From: Leptonema illini DSM 21528
GTDB lineage: Bacteria > Spirochaetota > Leptospiria > Leptospirales > Leptonemataceae
Direction of reading: 5' to 3'
NCBI RefSeq assembly: GCF_000243335.1
Contig: NZ_JH597773.1
Coordinates: 765,989 to 829,988 of the forward strand
DNA length: 64,000 nucleotides
A program made the position numbers and the translations under genes. Positions 26,922-35,032 of this stretch are shown piece after piece; the first letter of the stretch is position 1, and every line of letters begins with the position of its first letter. The notes under the pieces are model-generated. The model was not told the origin of the DNA. It saw nothing but the letters and a program-made list of their open reading frames with translations, and did no database searches.

Positions 26922-27814
26922 CAGCGCCGGATCTCCAGACTGAGATCCAGGAATCGCGTCGTATGCGTCAGGTAGCCCATACTGATGCCGATGCCCTTCA
27001 GACCGGCAAGCTCGGGGAAGCGTTCGGGCTTCCATCCGCCCGAGAGCTCGATAAAGGGGCGATCGTCGACGGGAAGCGTTTCAATTTGTTCGATGGCACG
27101 ACGAATCTTCGCCGTGTCCATGTTATCAAGAAGCAGCACGCGAGGCCGGCATGAAAGCGCCTCGTCGAGCTGATCAAGTCGATCGATCTCGATCTCCAGC
27201 GGAACGGACGGATGTGCCGCCCGGATGCGTTCAACGGCCAGGGTTATGCTGCCGGCCGCCTCGACATGGTTATCCTTAATCATGGCCATATCAGAGAGAT
27301 GAATACGATGGTTTGTTCCGCCTCCGCAATATACGGCATACTTCGCCGCACGTCGGTAACCGGGCAGCGTCTTTCGCGTATCAAGGATGGCGATGTCGGG
27401 GCCGGCCTTTGCGACGACGGCAGCCGTCGTCGAGGCGATGCCGCTTAAATACTGCAAGAAATTCAGAAGCGGGCGCTCGATGCGCAGAATACCGGGCAGC
27501 GATCCTTCCATAGAAAGAAGCGTATCGCCGGCAGAAAAGCGATCGCCGTCGCGCAGCGTCTGAACGATCATCAGATCGTAGCCCGTCATCTCGCGAAAAA
27601 GATCAAAAAGAAAACGACTGAGCGCCATACCGCAGAAGACGCCCTCTTCGCGAGAAACGATCGTTGCGAAGGCCGTCTCTTTTTTATCAAAGATGGATTC
27701 TGAGGTAACGTCGCCCTCAGGAGCATCCTCGGCGATGGCAAGTCGAATCAGCGTTTCGACGTCTTCGAGTCGAAGTTCGCGGGCCGGGTTCGTGTAATGC
27801 GGACGTCTATCCAT
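26921..27814 (-). CDS. nadC: Nicotinate-nucleotide pyrophosphorylase (carboxylating)
   Basis: 297 residues, quinolinate phosphoribosyltransferase of de novo NAD synthesis. Family motifs: AIAEDAPEGDVTS near the start, ERPLLNFLQYLSGIAS, the active-site run DTRKTLPGYRRAAKYAVYCGG with NHRIHLSDMAMIKDNH, IEIDRLDQLDEAL, VLLLDNMD and IELSGGW. Length is typical. Its start overlaps the PDZ lipoprotein stop by one base and its stop overlaps the TPR start, giving a three-gene minus-strand operon. nadA and nadB are not in the window. Confidence 0.96.
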   Translation of the reverse strand: MDRRPHYTNPARELRLEDVETLIRLAIAEDAPEGDVTSESIFDKKETAFATIVSREEGVFCGMALSRFLFDLFREMTGYDLMIVQTLRDGDRFSAGDTLLSMEGSLPGILRIERPLLNFLQYLSGIASTTAAVVAKAGPDIAILDTRKTLPGYRRAAKYAVYCGGGTNHRIHLSDMAMIKDNHVEAAGSITLAVERIRAAHPSVPLEIEIDRLDQLDEALSCRPRVLLLDNMDTAKIRRAIEQIETLPVDDRPFIELSGGWKPERFPELAGLKGIGISMGYLTHTTRFLDLSLEIRR

Positions 27815-28230
27815 CAGAACTGCTCTCCCTGCCGTCGGAATCGCTCGGGCATCGGTTCGAGGGTAACGCGCTTGAGAGCACGCCCACCATCCCGGCTCAG
27901 GACCTCGATTTCAACCTGCGTGCCCGGCTTCAAAGAAAGGATGCGTTCTTTGAGCGTATACGGGCCGATCACTGGATAGCCGTTCGCCGAAACGATCAGG
28001 TCATAGGGCCTTAATCCGGCTTTTTCTGCCGGCGAGTCAGGATAAACCTCTGAAACCATAACGCCGTCAAGGGTCTCCATATAGAGAATCCCCAGATACG
28101 CCGGGCCCTGGGCCTGCTCAGCGGCCGGGGCGGGCTTTTTCTGCTCAGAAGAACAGGCGAAAAGAAAGGCGACCGAGACGGTCATTGCGAAAACGAAAGG
28201 AAAGCGATACAGAATTCGATGCAGCCTCAT
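27814..28230 (-). CDS. PDZ-domain lipoprotein
   Basis: 138 residues. The signal peptide ends in the lipobox VAFLFAC (Cys26). A single PDZ domain follows (about 43-130) with the carboxylate loop region YLGILYM, VSEVYPDSPAEKAGLRPYD and ILSLKPGTQVEIEV. There is no protease domain, so it likely binds C-termini of envelope proteins as an adaptor. It is the first gene of the nadC operon. Confidence 0.82.
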   Translation of the reverse strand: MRLHRILYRFPFVFAMTVSVAFLFACSSEQKKPAPAAEQAQGPAYLGILYMETLDGVMVSEVYPDSPAEKAGLRPYDLIVSANGYPVIGPYTLKERILSLKPGTQVEIEVLSRDGGRALKRVTLEPMPERFRRQGEQF

Positions 28231-28283
28231 ACGATACCGATACCATCGGCCGATCTTCGCAATTCCTGAAGAATGCTGAGGCC

Positions 28284-28556
28284 TTACCGTCGACCGGATT
28301 TCTTCGATTTCTTAGCGCCCTTTTTTGCGGTCTTCTTCGCGGCGCCTTTCGCGCCTTTCTTTGACGATTTCTTGTTACCGCTTGCTTTTCCGCTCTGATC
28401 CCACAGCTTTCTGTAGGCCTGATCGGAGATCTGTTTGGGTTTTAATCCGTACTCTGCTCCGAGATCGACCGGCGATTTACCGGCGCGATACTTGCGTTCG
28501 ATCTCGCGTTTCGCATTTTCAGGAAGGTCTGACCATCTTTGCATCGTCCGCCTCAT
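28284..28556 (-). CDS. Small basic protein with Lys/Ala/Ser-rich tail
   Basis: 90 residues. The first 50 or so form a helical, HTH-like segment (LPENAKREIERKYRAGKSPV, then YGLKPKQISDQAYRKLW). The last 40 are a repetitive Lys/Gly/Ala/Ser stretch (KKGAKGAAKKTAKKGAKKSK) like histone H1-type tails of some bacterial DNA-binding proteins. Nucleic-acid binding is inferred from charge and layout. It starts at 28556 or at the fifth residue (28544). Confidence 0.65.
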   Translation of the reverse strand: MRRTMQRWSDLPENAKREIERKYRAGKSPVDLGAEYGLKPKQISDQAYRKLWDQSGKASGNKKSSKKGAKGAAKKTAKKGAKKSKKSGRR

Positions 28557-28571
28557 GAGAATGATTTTACT

Positions 28572-28599
28572 TAAGAGCCTGTTCTGGAGCAGGCTCTTA
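28572..28599. repeat. 10-bp inverted repeat in a divergent promoter region
   Basis: TAAGAGCCTG (28572-28581) pairs exactly with CAGGCTCTTA (28590-28599) around an 8-base loop. It lies 16 bases upstream of the small basic protein gene and about 190 bases before the NSS transporter, so it may be an operator for either. Confidence 0.4.
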
Positions 28600-28790
28600 G
28601 CTCTTCCAGACCGGACGGCAAAGCGGCACTCCGCATCTTTCGCGACCCGACCCTCCGTATATTTAGCAGCCCCCGAAGAAAAATCAAACTTTTTTTTCGT
28701 AATGATTCTTTTCGCGAAGTAAAAAAACGGTTGGAAGCGATACGTTCTACTCTTCCGTTACCCTGAACGTTCATACAACGGAGCAGCACA

Positions 28791-30359
28791 GTGACAGGAC
28801 CAGCTAAGAAAGAATCATGGGGATCCATGCTTGGAGTCATCCTTGCCGTTATGGGAAGCGCCATCGGGCTCGGCAACTTCCTGCGATTCCCTGGCCTTGC
28901 CGCGAAATACGAAGGCGGCGCCTTCATGATTCCGTATTTTGTCGCCTTGCTTCTGCTGGGAATTCCCATCGCCTGGCTTGAATGGACGATGGGTCGCGCA
29001 GGCGGCCAGAAAGGATTTCATTCCACCCCCGGCATCTTTCGCGTTATCTGGCCTCATCGCGCATCCCCCTATGTCGGATTCCTCGGCCTCATCGTTCCCG
29101 TAGGCATATACATGTACTATGTGGTGATCGAGGCCTGGTGCCTCTATTATGCATATCAATACGCCATCGGCACCTTCCCTCTGCATGACGGAGCCACCGC
29201 ATACCAGAGCTTCTTCGCCGACTTTACCGGCCAGAGCGCGAACGGCATCCTCTTCGGCTTCGAACATTCCAACTTCATCGTCTTTTTGCTCATCTGCTAT
29301 GTACTTAACATGATCATCATCTATCGCGGACTTGCCGGCGGCATCGAGCTTGTAAGCATGATCGGCATTCCGGTGCTTTTCGTTTCGGCCGTTGCCATCC
29401 TGGTCCGGGTGCTGACCCTCGGAACGCCTGATCCGGCGTTGCCCGAACAGAACGTGTTGAACGGACTGGGCTTTATGTGGAACCCGCAAACGGAATCGAA
29501 GAGCTTTCTTGAAAGCCTTTCGAACGGCGAGATGTGGCTTGCGGCGGCCGGACAGATCTTCTTTACGCTTTCGGTCGGCTTCGGCGTTATCATCACGTAT
29601 TCCAGCTATTTGAAGAAAGACGATGACGTCGTTCTTTCGGCGACGACGTCGGTGGCCGGTAACACCTTTGCCGAGGTGGCGCTGGGCGGCATGATCACGA
29701 TTCCCGCCGCCTTTATATTGCTCGGTCCGGCGGCGGCAGGCGGCGGCACCTTTCAGCTTGGATTTATTACCCTGCCTCTTGTGTTCGAACAGATGCCGAT
29801 CGGTTCGCTTTTCGGATTCCTGTGGTTCTCGTTGCTCTTTATCGCCGCCATCACATCGTCGATCTCGATGTTGCAGCCGGCCATCGCCTTTTTTGAAGAG
29901 GGAATCGGCACCAGCCGTCGGGCAAGCGTAACGCTGCTGAGCTTTGTTACGTTTGTGGGCACGGTTGTCGTAGCATATTTCTCGAAAGGCCTTATCGGTC
30001 TCGATCAGATGGACTTCTGGATCGGTACAGTCTGCATCTTTCTTCTGGCGACGATTCAGGTCATCTTAGGCGGATGGGTTTTCGGAGCCGATCGCCTGAT
30101 CGCCGAGGCGCGCAAGGGATCGGTGCTCAGTCTTCCGCGCTGGATCGCCTTTGTCATTCGCTTCGTTTCGCCGGTGTATTTGATCGTCGTCTTTATCGTC
30201 TGGCTGTATCAGAACCTCGGCAGCTATATCGAAACGCTGAGCAACGACGATAGCGCCCGCATGACCTTCCTTTTTATTCTTTTCCTGTCAGGGTTCTTCA
30301 TCACACTGATCGCGCAGGCCGTGCGTCGCTGGAAGCGGCAGGCCGGGGAGGAACGATGA
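28791..30359 (+). CDS. Sodium:neurotransmitter symporter (NSS/SLC6) family transporter
   Basis: 522 residues with about eleven to twelve membrane helices and the NSS signature near the N-terminus: AVMGSAIGLGNFLRFPGLAA, the sodium- and substrate-binding part of helix 1. Helix 6-8 region motifs FTLSVGFGVIITYSSYLKKD and LLFIAAITSSISMLQPAI are typical. Bacterial NSS proteins import amino acids with sodium. The start is a GTG preceded by CGGAG. It overlaps the next small ORF by four bases; that partner points to the MetP-type methionine/alanine importer group. Confidence 0.93.
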   Translation: MTGPAKKESWGSMLGVILAVMGSAIGLGNFLRFPGLAAKYEGGAFMIPYFVALLLLGIPIAWLEWTMGRAGGQKGFHSTPGIFRVIWPHRASPYVGFLGLIVPVGIYMYYVVIEAWCLYYAYQYAIGTFPLHDGATAYQSFFADFTGQSANGILFGFEHSNFIVFLLICYVLNMIIIYRGLAGGIELVSMIGIPVLFVSAVAILVRVLTLGTPDPALPEQNVLNGLGFMWNPQTESKSFLESLSNGEMWLAAAGQIFFTLSVGFGVIITYSSYLKKDDDVVLSATTSVAGNTFAEVALGGMITIPAAFILLGPAAAGGGTFQLGFITLPLVFEQMPIGSLFGFLWFSLLFIAAITSSISMLQPAIAFFEEGIGTSRRASVTLLSFVTFVGTVVVAYFSKGLIGLDQMDFWIGTVCIFLLATIQVILGGWVFGADRLIAEARKGSVLSLPRWIAFVIRFVSPVYLIVVFIVWLYQNLGSYIETLSNDDSARMTFLFILFLSGFFITLIAQAVRRWKRQAGEER

Positions 30360-30514
30360 CCATAGGCGGCTGGATTATTATGACGGCATCGCTCGTCTTT
30401 GTTACGGCGTTCTTCGCCGGATCTCTTTATCTTGTGCTGAGACGCAGGCCCGACGTAGAGCATCTGCATTCGACGTTCGATGAGACCCCTGATATGGAAG
30501 AAGAGAAGGACTGA
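30356..30514 (+). CDS. MetS-like small subunit of the NSS transporter
   Basis: 52 residues, one membrane helix (MTASLVFVTAFFAGSLYLVL) followed by a basic turn (RRRP) and an acidic tail (ETPDMEEEKD). The ATG overlaps the NSS stop as ATGA, so the two are coupled. Size, layout and position match the MetS small subunit of the Corynebacterium MetPS methionine/alanine importer. The assignment rests on context and shape rather than strong motifs. Confidence 0.7.
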   Translation: MTIGGWIIMTASLVFVTAFFAGSLYLVLRRRPDVEHLHSTFDETPDMEEEKD

Positions 30515-30564
30515 CCGCCACGGTTTCGACTTGTCGTCTGCTCAAGCGGTGAAAAAAGGTCGCT

Positions 30565-31353
30565 GTGAGCATCGTTGAAGCCGAAATCCTCAAAGACGAG
30601 CCGGGTATCCATGTCGTCTATCTGAACAATCCCGAAACGCGCAACTCCATGACCCTTGAGATGGGCCTGGCGTTTCATCGCACGTTTCAAACCCTGGCCT
30701 CGCTGGATCCGCTTCCGCGTGCCGTCATCATCACCGGGCGAAACGACGTCTTCTCGGCCGGCGGCGATCTGAAGCTGCTGAAAAGCTTCTCTGAAAAAAG
30801 CCGCAACGAGAATCGCGAGTTCATGCAATCCTTCTATAAACTCTTCCTGACCGTGCGTGATATGCCCTTCCCCGTTCTGGCCTGTGTGAACGGACATGCC
30901 GTCGGCGCCGCCCTCGCCCTTGCGCTGGCCTGTGATCTGCGCTATTTTCTACCCGATGCGAAGTATGCCTTCAACTTTGTAAAAATCGGAATCCATCCTG
31001 GCATGGGATCCAGCTTTCTTGTGAAAGAAGTCGCCGGCATGGCCCAGGCGCAGGAGCTTCTGTTAACGGGCCGTTACATCAGCGGCGCAGAGGCCATGCA
31101 GCGCGGACTCTGTCACGGCGTCTTTTCTGCCGACGAAATCTTTGATCGCACCGTCGATCTTGCGCGAGAGATCGGCTCGGCCGCTCCTCTTGCCGTGCGC
31201 CTTCTCAAACGATCTCTGTATGCATCCGGTGATCTCGATCAGGCGCTGCAGAGAGAGGCCGAAGCGCAGGCCGAGAATTACGTCAGCGCCGATTTTCGCG
31301 AGGCCATCGCCGCCATCGAGGATAAGCGCACGCCACTCTATGTGGATAAATAG
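30565..31353 (+). CDS. Enoyl-CoA hydratase/isomerase family protein
   Basis: 262 residues, crotonase fold. The first oxyanion-hole segment is DVFSAGGDLKLL and the second is NGHAVGAALALALACDLRY, followed by KIGIHPGMGSSFLV. The usual glutamate pair of hydratases is not clear at the catalytic positions (KIGIHPGMGS rather than E-x-x-x-G), so the precise reaction on an acyl-CoA is open. The start is a GTG at 30565 with AAAAGGT upstream. It is in line with the glycosyltransferase gene 15 bases on. Confidence 0.87.
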   Translation: MSIVEAEILKDEPGIHVVYLNNPETRNSMTLEMGLAFHRTFQTLASLDPLPRAVIITGRNDVFSAGGDLKLLKSFSEKSRNENREFMQSFYKLFLTVRDMPFPVLACVNGHAVGAALALALACDLRYFLPDAKYAFNFVKIGIHPGMGSSFLVKEVAGMAQAQELLLTGRYISGAEAMQRGLCHGVFSADEIFDRTVDLAREIGSAAPLAVRLLKRSLYASGDLDQALQREAEAQAENYVSADFREAIAAIEDKRTPLYVDK

Positions 31354-31368
31354 CGCAAGGCCGTTACC

Positions 31369-32190
31369 ATGTTGCCCGTATCTGTAACCATCATTACGTA
31401 TAACGAAGAGAAGAACATCGCCGACTGCATCCGCTCGGTCGAGTCGATCGCCGACGAGATCATCGTGCTAGATTCTTTCAGCACCGATCGCACCGAAGAG
31501 ATCGCCCGCAGCTTCGCAAGAGTACGTTTCGAGAAACATGCCTTCGACGGCCATGTACAACAGAAGAACAGAGCGCTCACGCTCTGCAAGAACGAATGGG
31601 TTCTTTCGCTTGACGCCGACGAACGCCTGAGCCCGGAGCTGGCCGCTGAGATCGCCGCGCTTGATGCGGCAAAGATCGCAAACGAAGGCATCTCGGGCTT
31701 TCGCATGCCGCGGCTAACGTATCATATGGGTCGGGCCATTCGACATGGAGGATGGTATCCGCAGCGACGCTATCGCCTTTTCAAGCGCTCGGTGGCGAAA
31801 TGGGAGGGTGAGAATCCGCATGATTATATCGTCATCGACGAGACGGGAAAAGGCGCCACGCTGAAAGGCGACCTGATTCACTACAGCTTCGTCGACCTGT
31901 CACAGCAGATCGATACGATCAATAAATTCTCTTCTATCGTCGCCTTTAACCGACACGAGGCCGGGCGTCCCTTTCAAGTGATGAAGACGCTGATCAAGCC
32001 GTTCGGCAAGTTTATAGAGATCTATTTCTTCAAAGCGGGCTTTCTCGACGGCTTTCCGGGCTTCACCATCGCCGTCGCCTCAGCCTTCTCGACGTTCCTG
32101 AAATTCGCCAAGATCTTCGAGATCGATCGCAAGTATATCGAGCGTCCGTCTAACCTGCGAGCTGACTACAGGGCTCAGAAGAAAAAATAG
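31369..32190 (+). CDS. Family 2 glycosyltransferase (WaaE/KdtX-like)
   Basis: 273 residues. GT-A fold with VSVTIITYNEEKNIADCI at the start, the first Asp at EIIVLDSFSTDRT, the metal-binding DAD-type motif at WVLSLDADERLS, and RHGGWYPQRRYRLFKR. This set matches LPS-core beta-glucosyltransferases of the WaaE/KdtX type. It probably adds a sugar to LPS at the inner membrane. It follows the crotonase gene by 15 bases and precedes mltG by about 130 bases. Confidence 0.9.
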   Translation: MLPVSVTIITYNEEKNIADCIRSVESIADEIIVLDSFSTDRTEEIARSFARVRFEKHAFDGHVQQKNRALTLCKNEWVLSLDADERLSPELAAEIAALDAAKIANEGISGFRMPRLTYHMGRAIRHGGWYPQRRYRLFKRSVAKWEGENPHDYIVIDETGKGATLKGDLIHYSFVDLSQQIDTINKFSSIVAFNRHEAGRPFQVMKTLIKPFGKFIEIYFFKAGFLDGFPGFTIAVASAFSTFLKFAKIFEIDRKYIERPSNLRADYRAQKKK

Positions 32191-32323
32191 CGGCCGGGAA
32201 AGAAACAGGCAGAATCCGAAACGTAAAAACGGAATCGAAACCGCAGAGCACAATCGAAAGCATAATCGAAAAAACAAAACGAACATCATCTGAAATATCT
32301 GACAGACTGAAACGGAAAACACC

Positions 32324-33328
32324 ATGAAACTGCTCTCTACATTACTGAAACCAAAGATCCTAAGCCTTATCGCCGCTGCCGTTATCCTTCTCGGTATTGC
32401 CGCCTATATTCCCGGACGCCCGACCGGCGACGGCATGAAAAACGTCGAATTCGAGATCGAACGCGGCACGGGCATGTCACGGGTCACAAAATCGCTCGTC
32501 GACCAGGGTCTGATCGGGAACGAGCTCTTCTTTCGCATTATGATGAAGGCGACGTTTCGCGACGGAGCGTTAAAGGCCGGCATCTATGAACTGAACGACG
32601 GCATGAGCGCCTATGAGATCGGCTCCATCCTGTCGTCGGGCAAGGTTCAGATGATCAGGGTTACGATCCCCGAAGGCTGGACCAATAAACAGATCGCCGA
32701 ACATGCGGCCTCTCTGGGCCTCTGCGCCACGCCCGACGAGTTCATGGCACTGACACAGAATCCTGAAACGCTGAAGAAATACGGCATCCCCGGCAAGAAT
32801 ACGGAAGGCTATCTTTATCCTGAGACCTATTTTCTTGCCCGCGGCGTGAAGGCCGACCGTCTGCATGAGGCCATGCTCGATCGCTTCTTTGCAACGTTAG
32901 CCGACGCCAATCCTCCGGCCGATCTGAAGCCCGAAGATCTTTTCAAGGCCGTCATCCTTGCCTCGATCATTGAACGAGAGGCCGTGCATCGCGAAGAGCT
33001 GCCGAAGATGGCCGGCGTTTATTTGAATCGCGTAAAGAAAGGCATGCGCCTTGAGGCCGATCCGACCATTCAGTATATTCTCGGCGATCCGAAGAAGAAG
33101 CTCTACCTGAAAGACCTCGAGGTGAAATCGCCGTATAACACCTATCGCAACAAAGGCCTTCCTCCGGGGCCCATCTCAAACCCCGGCATCGAAGCGCTGC
33201 GGGCCGCCTTTCATCCCGAAGAGCATGACTTCCTGTTCTTTGTCTTGAAGCCCGATCAGACGCATGAATTCACAAAGACCTACAAAGAGCATCTGCAGGC
33301 GAAGAAGATCTTTCTTGATGGCAGGTGA
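32324..33328 (+). CDS. mltG: Endolytic murein transglycosylase
   Basis: 334 residues, YceG/MltG family, which cuts nascent peptidoglycan glycan strands at the inner membrane. One N-terminal membrane anchor (ILSLIAAAVILLGIAAYIP) is followed by a LysM-like segment and the catalytic domain: EGYLYPETYFL, ASIIEREAVHREEL with the catalytic Glu, GVYLNRVKKGMRLEADPTIQY, and SPYNTYRNKGLPPGPISNPG. The 132-base gap upstream is A-rich with several AATCGAAA-like repeats. Confidence 0.95.
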   Translation: MKLLSTLLKPKILSLIAAAVILLGIAAYIPGRPTGDGMKNVEFEIERGTGMSRVTKSLVDQGLIGNELFFRIMMKATFRDGALKAGIYELNDGMSAYEIGSILSSGKVQMIRVTIPEGWTNKQIAEHAASLGLCATPDEFMALTQNPETLKKYGIPGKNTEGYLYPETYFLARGVKADRLHEAMLDRFFATLADANPPADLKPEDLFKAVILASIIEREAVHREELPKMAGVYLNRVKKGMRLEADPTIQYILGDPKKKLYLKDLEVKSPYNTYRNKGLPPGPISNPGIEALRAAFHPEEHDFLFFVLKPDQTHEFTKTYKEHLQAKKIFLDGR

Positions 33329-33353
33329 TGGCAGAGAGGAAGGATGAGTGGAC

Positions 33354-33680
33354 TTATTCAAGCAGGGAGCGGCAATAGGCCTCTCCCTGTTTCGTAGCGG
33401 AAGCGCGAATGCCTGTTTGGTTAACACCAGGAACAACCCAGTTCTGAAGATTCGCCAGAACATCTTCATATCCTTCATATTCAACTGCGCTTAACTCTCC
33501 ATAAGGTTCTCTGCAAAAATAGAGCTTTATTAAGCCTCGCTGGGTCAAATCAGCGATAGCAGGTCGCATTTCCTCTTCCGTAATCTCTGGTTGATCAGCA
33601 AACTCCCAGAGAAGCTCCCACAATCCGACGTAATCTTCAATTGCAGCAAACAGGATGGTTTTTTCGAAGCCTGTATTCAT
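33354..33680 (-). CDS. Small cytoplasmic protein of unknown function
   Basis: 108 residues, acidic, mostly helical, with a winged-helix-like arrangement (EITEEEMRPAIADLTQRGL, then a beta hairpin). Proteins of this kind occur among immunity proteins, but nothing proves that here. It is the last gene of a minus-strand string of small ORFs next to toxin-antitoxin genes. AT-richer than the core genes. Confidence 0.55.
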   Translation of the reverse strand: MNTGFEKTILFAAIEDYVGLWELLWEFADQPEITEEEMRPAIADLTQRGLIKLYFCREPYGELSAVEYEGYEDVLANLQNWVVPGVNQTGIRASATKQGEAYCRSLLE

Positions 33681-33704
33681 GAGTTTCTCTGTAAGAATCC
33701 TTCA

Positions 33705-33908
33705 TTACAGACGTCTCTTGCTTAGGGCTGAGAAAACCCAGCCCACAATTGTGGGAACAGCCAACACACAGGCCACAACGACGTAGTTTACAGCTCTTCC
33801 AGCTCCTTCTAAAATAATAAGCGAAGCGGCCAACAACACAGCCCATACGCAGAGAGAAAGATAGGCGAAACGAACCAAAACCCGGATTCTTCTCGTAAGA
33901 GCACTCAT
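33705..33908 (-). CDS. Small two-helix membrane protein
   Basis: 67 residues with two predicted membrane helices (YLSLCVWAVLLAASLIIL and VNYVVVACVLAVPTIVGWVF) between basic ends. Its ATG overlaps the stop of the upstream gene by four bases, so the pair is co-translated. No family is recognised. Confidence 0.55.
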   Translation of the reverse strand: MSALTRRIRVLVRFAYLSLCVWAVLLAASLIILEGAGRAVNYVVVACVLAVPTIVGWVFSALSKRRL

Positions 33909-34333
33909 GGAGCCACTCCTTTTTCCGCTCTCGGCTGAGCGATCACGTAAGGCCCATCAGAAACATACATCATGCTGTAATCATAGCGGTCATCGGAATA
34001 GCGCTTGCTGGCTGATTCATAGTTGCCCTCCGTCCACGAAGCTACATCGACCATTTCATCAAAGCTGCGATAGTATTGATCGTTATTCGGCCCGGTGAAT
34101 CGAACCGAATAATGGTAATCTATATTGCCACACCGAGTCCACGCTTTTAGCGACTTCACGCCGGCCAGATTTTCGTAAATGTCTCCTTTCACCTGCTTCA
34201 ACCATAAACCGTCAACGAAGGCCGTATAGTCGAAAACGCAATACACAGCCATTACAGTGAAGAAGATATGCCAGGCGATAACTCCGCCGAGAACAACCAG
34301 AAGGCGTTTTAACGTGCTTTTAAAGTATTTCAA
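33905..34333 (-). CDS. Single-pass membrane protein of unknown function
   Basis: 142 residues. One N-terminal membrane helix (LLVVLGGVIAWHIFFTVMAV) is followed by a soluble, Tyr- and Asp-rich domain (NIDYHYSVRFTGPNNDQYY) likely outside the inner membrane. It is followed by the two-helix protein with a four-base overlap and preceded within four bases by vapC. Confidence 0.55.
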   Translation of the reverse strand: MKYFKSTLKRLLVVLGGVIAWHIFFTVMAVYCVFDYTAFVDGLWLKQVKGDIYENLAGVKSLKAWTRCGNIDYHYSVRFTGPNNDQYYRSFDEMVDVASWTEGNYESASKRYSDDRYDYSMMYVSDGPYVIAQPRAEKGVAP

Positions 34334-34336
34334 CGC

Positions 34337-34738
34337 TTAAACCCAGTTTTCAACTCGCAGCCCTTTAATGCGTTTGAACTCTCTTATATTGTTCGTAACC
34401 AGAACCATCTCATGCACCTTAGCCTGGGCCGCTATAAGCAGATCATAGGGGCCGATGGGCTTTCCTGATGCTTCCAGTGAAGCTCGAATCTGACCGGCCT
34501 CTTCTGCCTCTGCTATTCCAAAAGGCATAACCGCAAGGAAATTCAAGAAATCACGGAGCGTCCGGGTATTCTCAAGGGGGCGGGCGCTTTTGCTGACGCC
34601 GTAAAAAAGTTCCGTAACGGTGATTCCAGAGATTGCGACCGCATCAAGACCGACTTCATGAAGCTTCTTTTTCACGGCCGGGGGCCGCCGATTAATGATA
34701 TAAATGCATATATTGGTATCAAGAAGATACTGCTTCAT
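34337..34738 (-). CDS. vapC: VapC-type PIN-domain toxin
   Basis: 133 residues, PIN-domain ribonuclease. The acidic residues are present in order: LLDTNICIYI (first Asp), TVTELFYGV (Glu), IGPYDLLIAA (Asp) and the final VTNNIREFKRI (Asn-Asn-x-x-Glu in place of the more common TxNxxDF). VapC toxins cut initiator tRNA or rRNA. It overlaps the vapB antitoxin gene by four bases. Confidence 0.92.
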   Translation of the reverse strand: MKQYLLDTNICIYIINRRPPAVKKKLHEVGLDAVAISGITVTELFYGVSKSARPLENTRTLRDFLNFLAVMPFGIAEAEEAGQIRASLEASGKPIGPYDLLIAAQAKVHEMVLVTNNIREFKRIKGLRVENWV

Positions 34739-34968
34739 TCTGGTTCCACGAATGATCGTTGATCATACTGCTCAGGCTGAGATCGCTCAATCGGACCAGA
34801 AAAACCTTCGAGCACAGCCCACAGGCTATCCACTCCGGTCGCTACGGGAGATAGAATTACAGTATCACCTCTTCGAGAGATGTACACCTCTTTCCCGGAA
34901 AAGCGGTATTCCTTCGGCAGACGAACAGCCTGACTGTCGCCGTTCTTAAAAATCCTGGCTCGATCCAT
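34735..34968 (-). CDS. vapB: VapB-type antitoxin (AbrB/SpoVT fold)
   Basis: 77 residues. The N-terminal swapped-hairpin DNA-binding domain has ARIFKNGDSQAVRLPKEYRF and EVYISRRGDTVILSP, typical of VapB. The C-terminal tail (about 45-77) would cover the VapC active site. The start codon lies in a palindrome CATATATATATG, so the protein can block its own start region. No ribosome site is seen before the ATG, so the mRNA may have a very short leader. Confidence 0.9.
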   Translation of the reverse strand: MDRARIFKNGDSQAVRLPKEYRFSGKEVYISRRGDTVILSPVATGVDSLWAVLEGFSGPIERSQPEQYDQRSFVEPE

Positions 34969-34969
34969 A

Positions 34970-34989
34970 TATATATGGAGGCATATATA
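34970..34989. promoter_or_regulatory. vapBC operator
   Basis: TATATATG (34970-34977) and CATATATA (34982-34989) form a perfect 8-bp inverted repeat separated by GAGG, directly before vapB. It overlaps the start-codon palindrome CATATATATATG (34966-34977). A -35-like TTGACG is at 34997-35002 on the minus strand. Confidence 0.6.
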
Positions 34990-35032
34990 CAGAAACCGTC
35001 AACTGCTTTTTGGCCTAATCATCACCCCCTCA

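Noticed and set aside
28815-29489. 224-residue minus-strand frame within the NSS transporter
   Set aside because: Highly charged antisense of membrane-helix coding; typical shadow.
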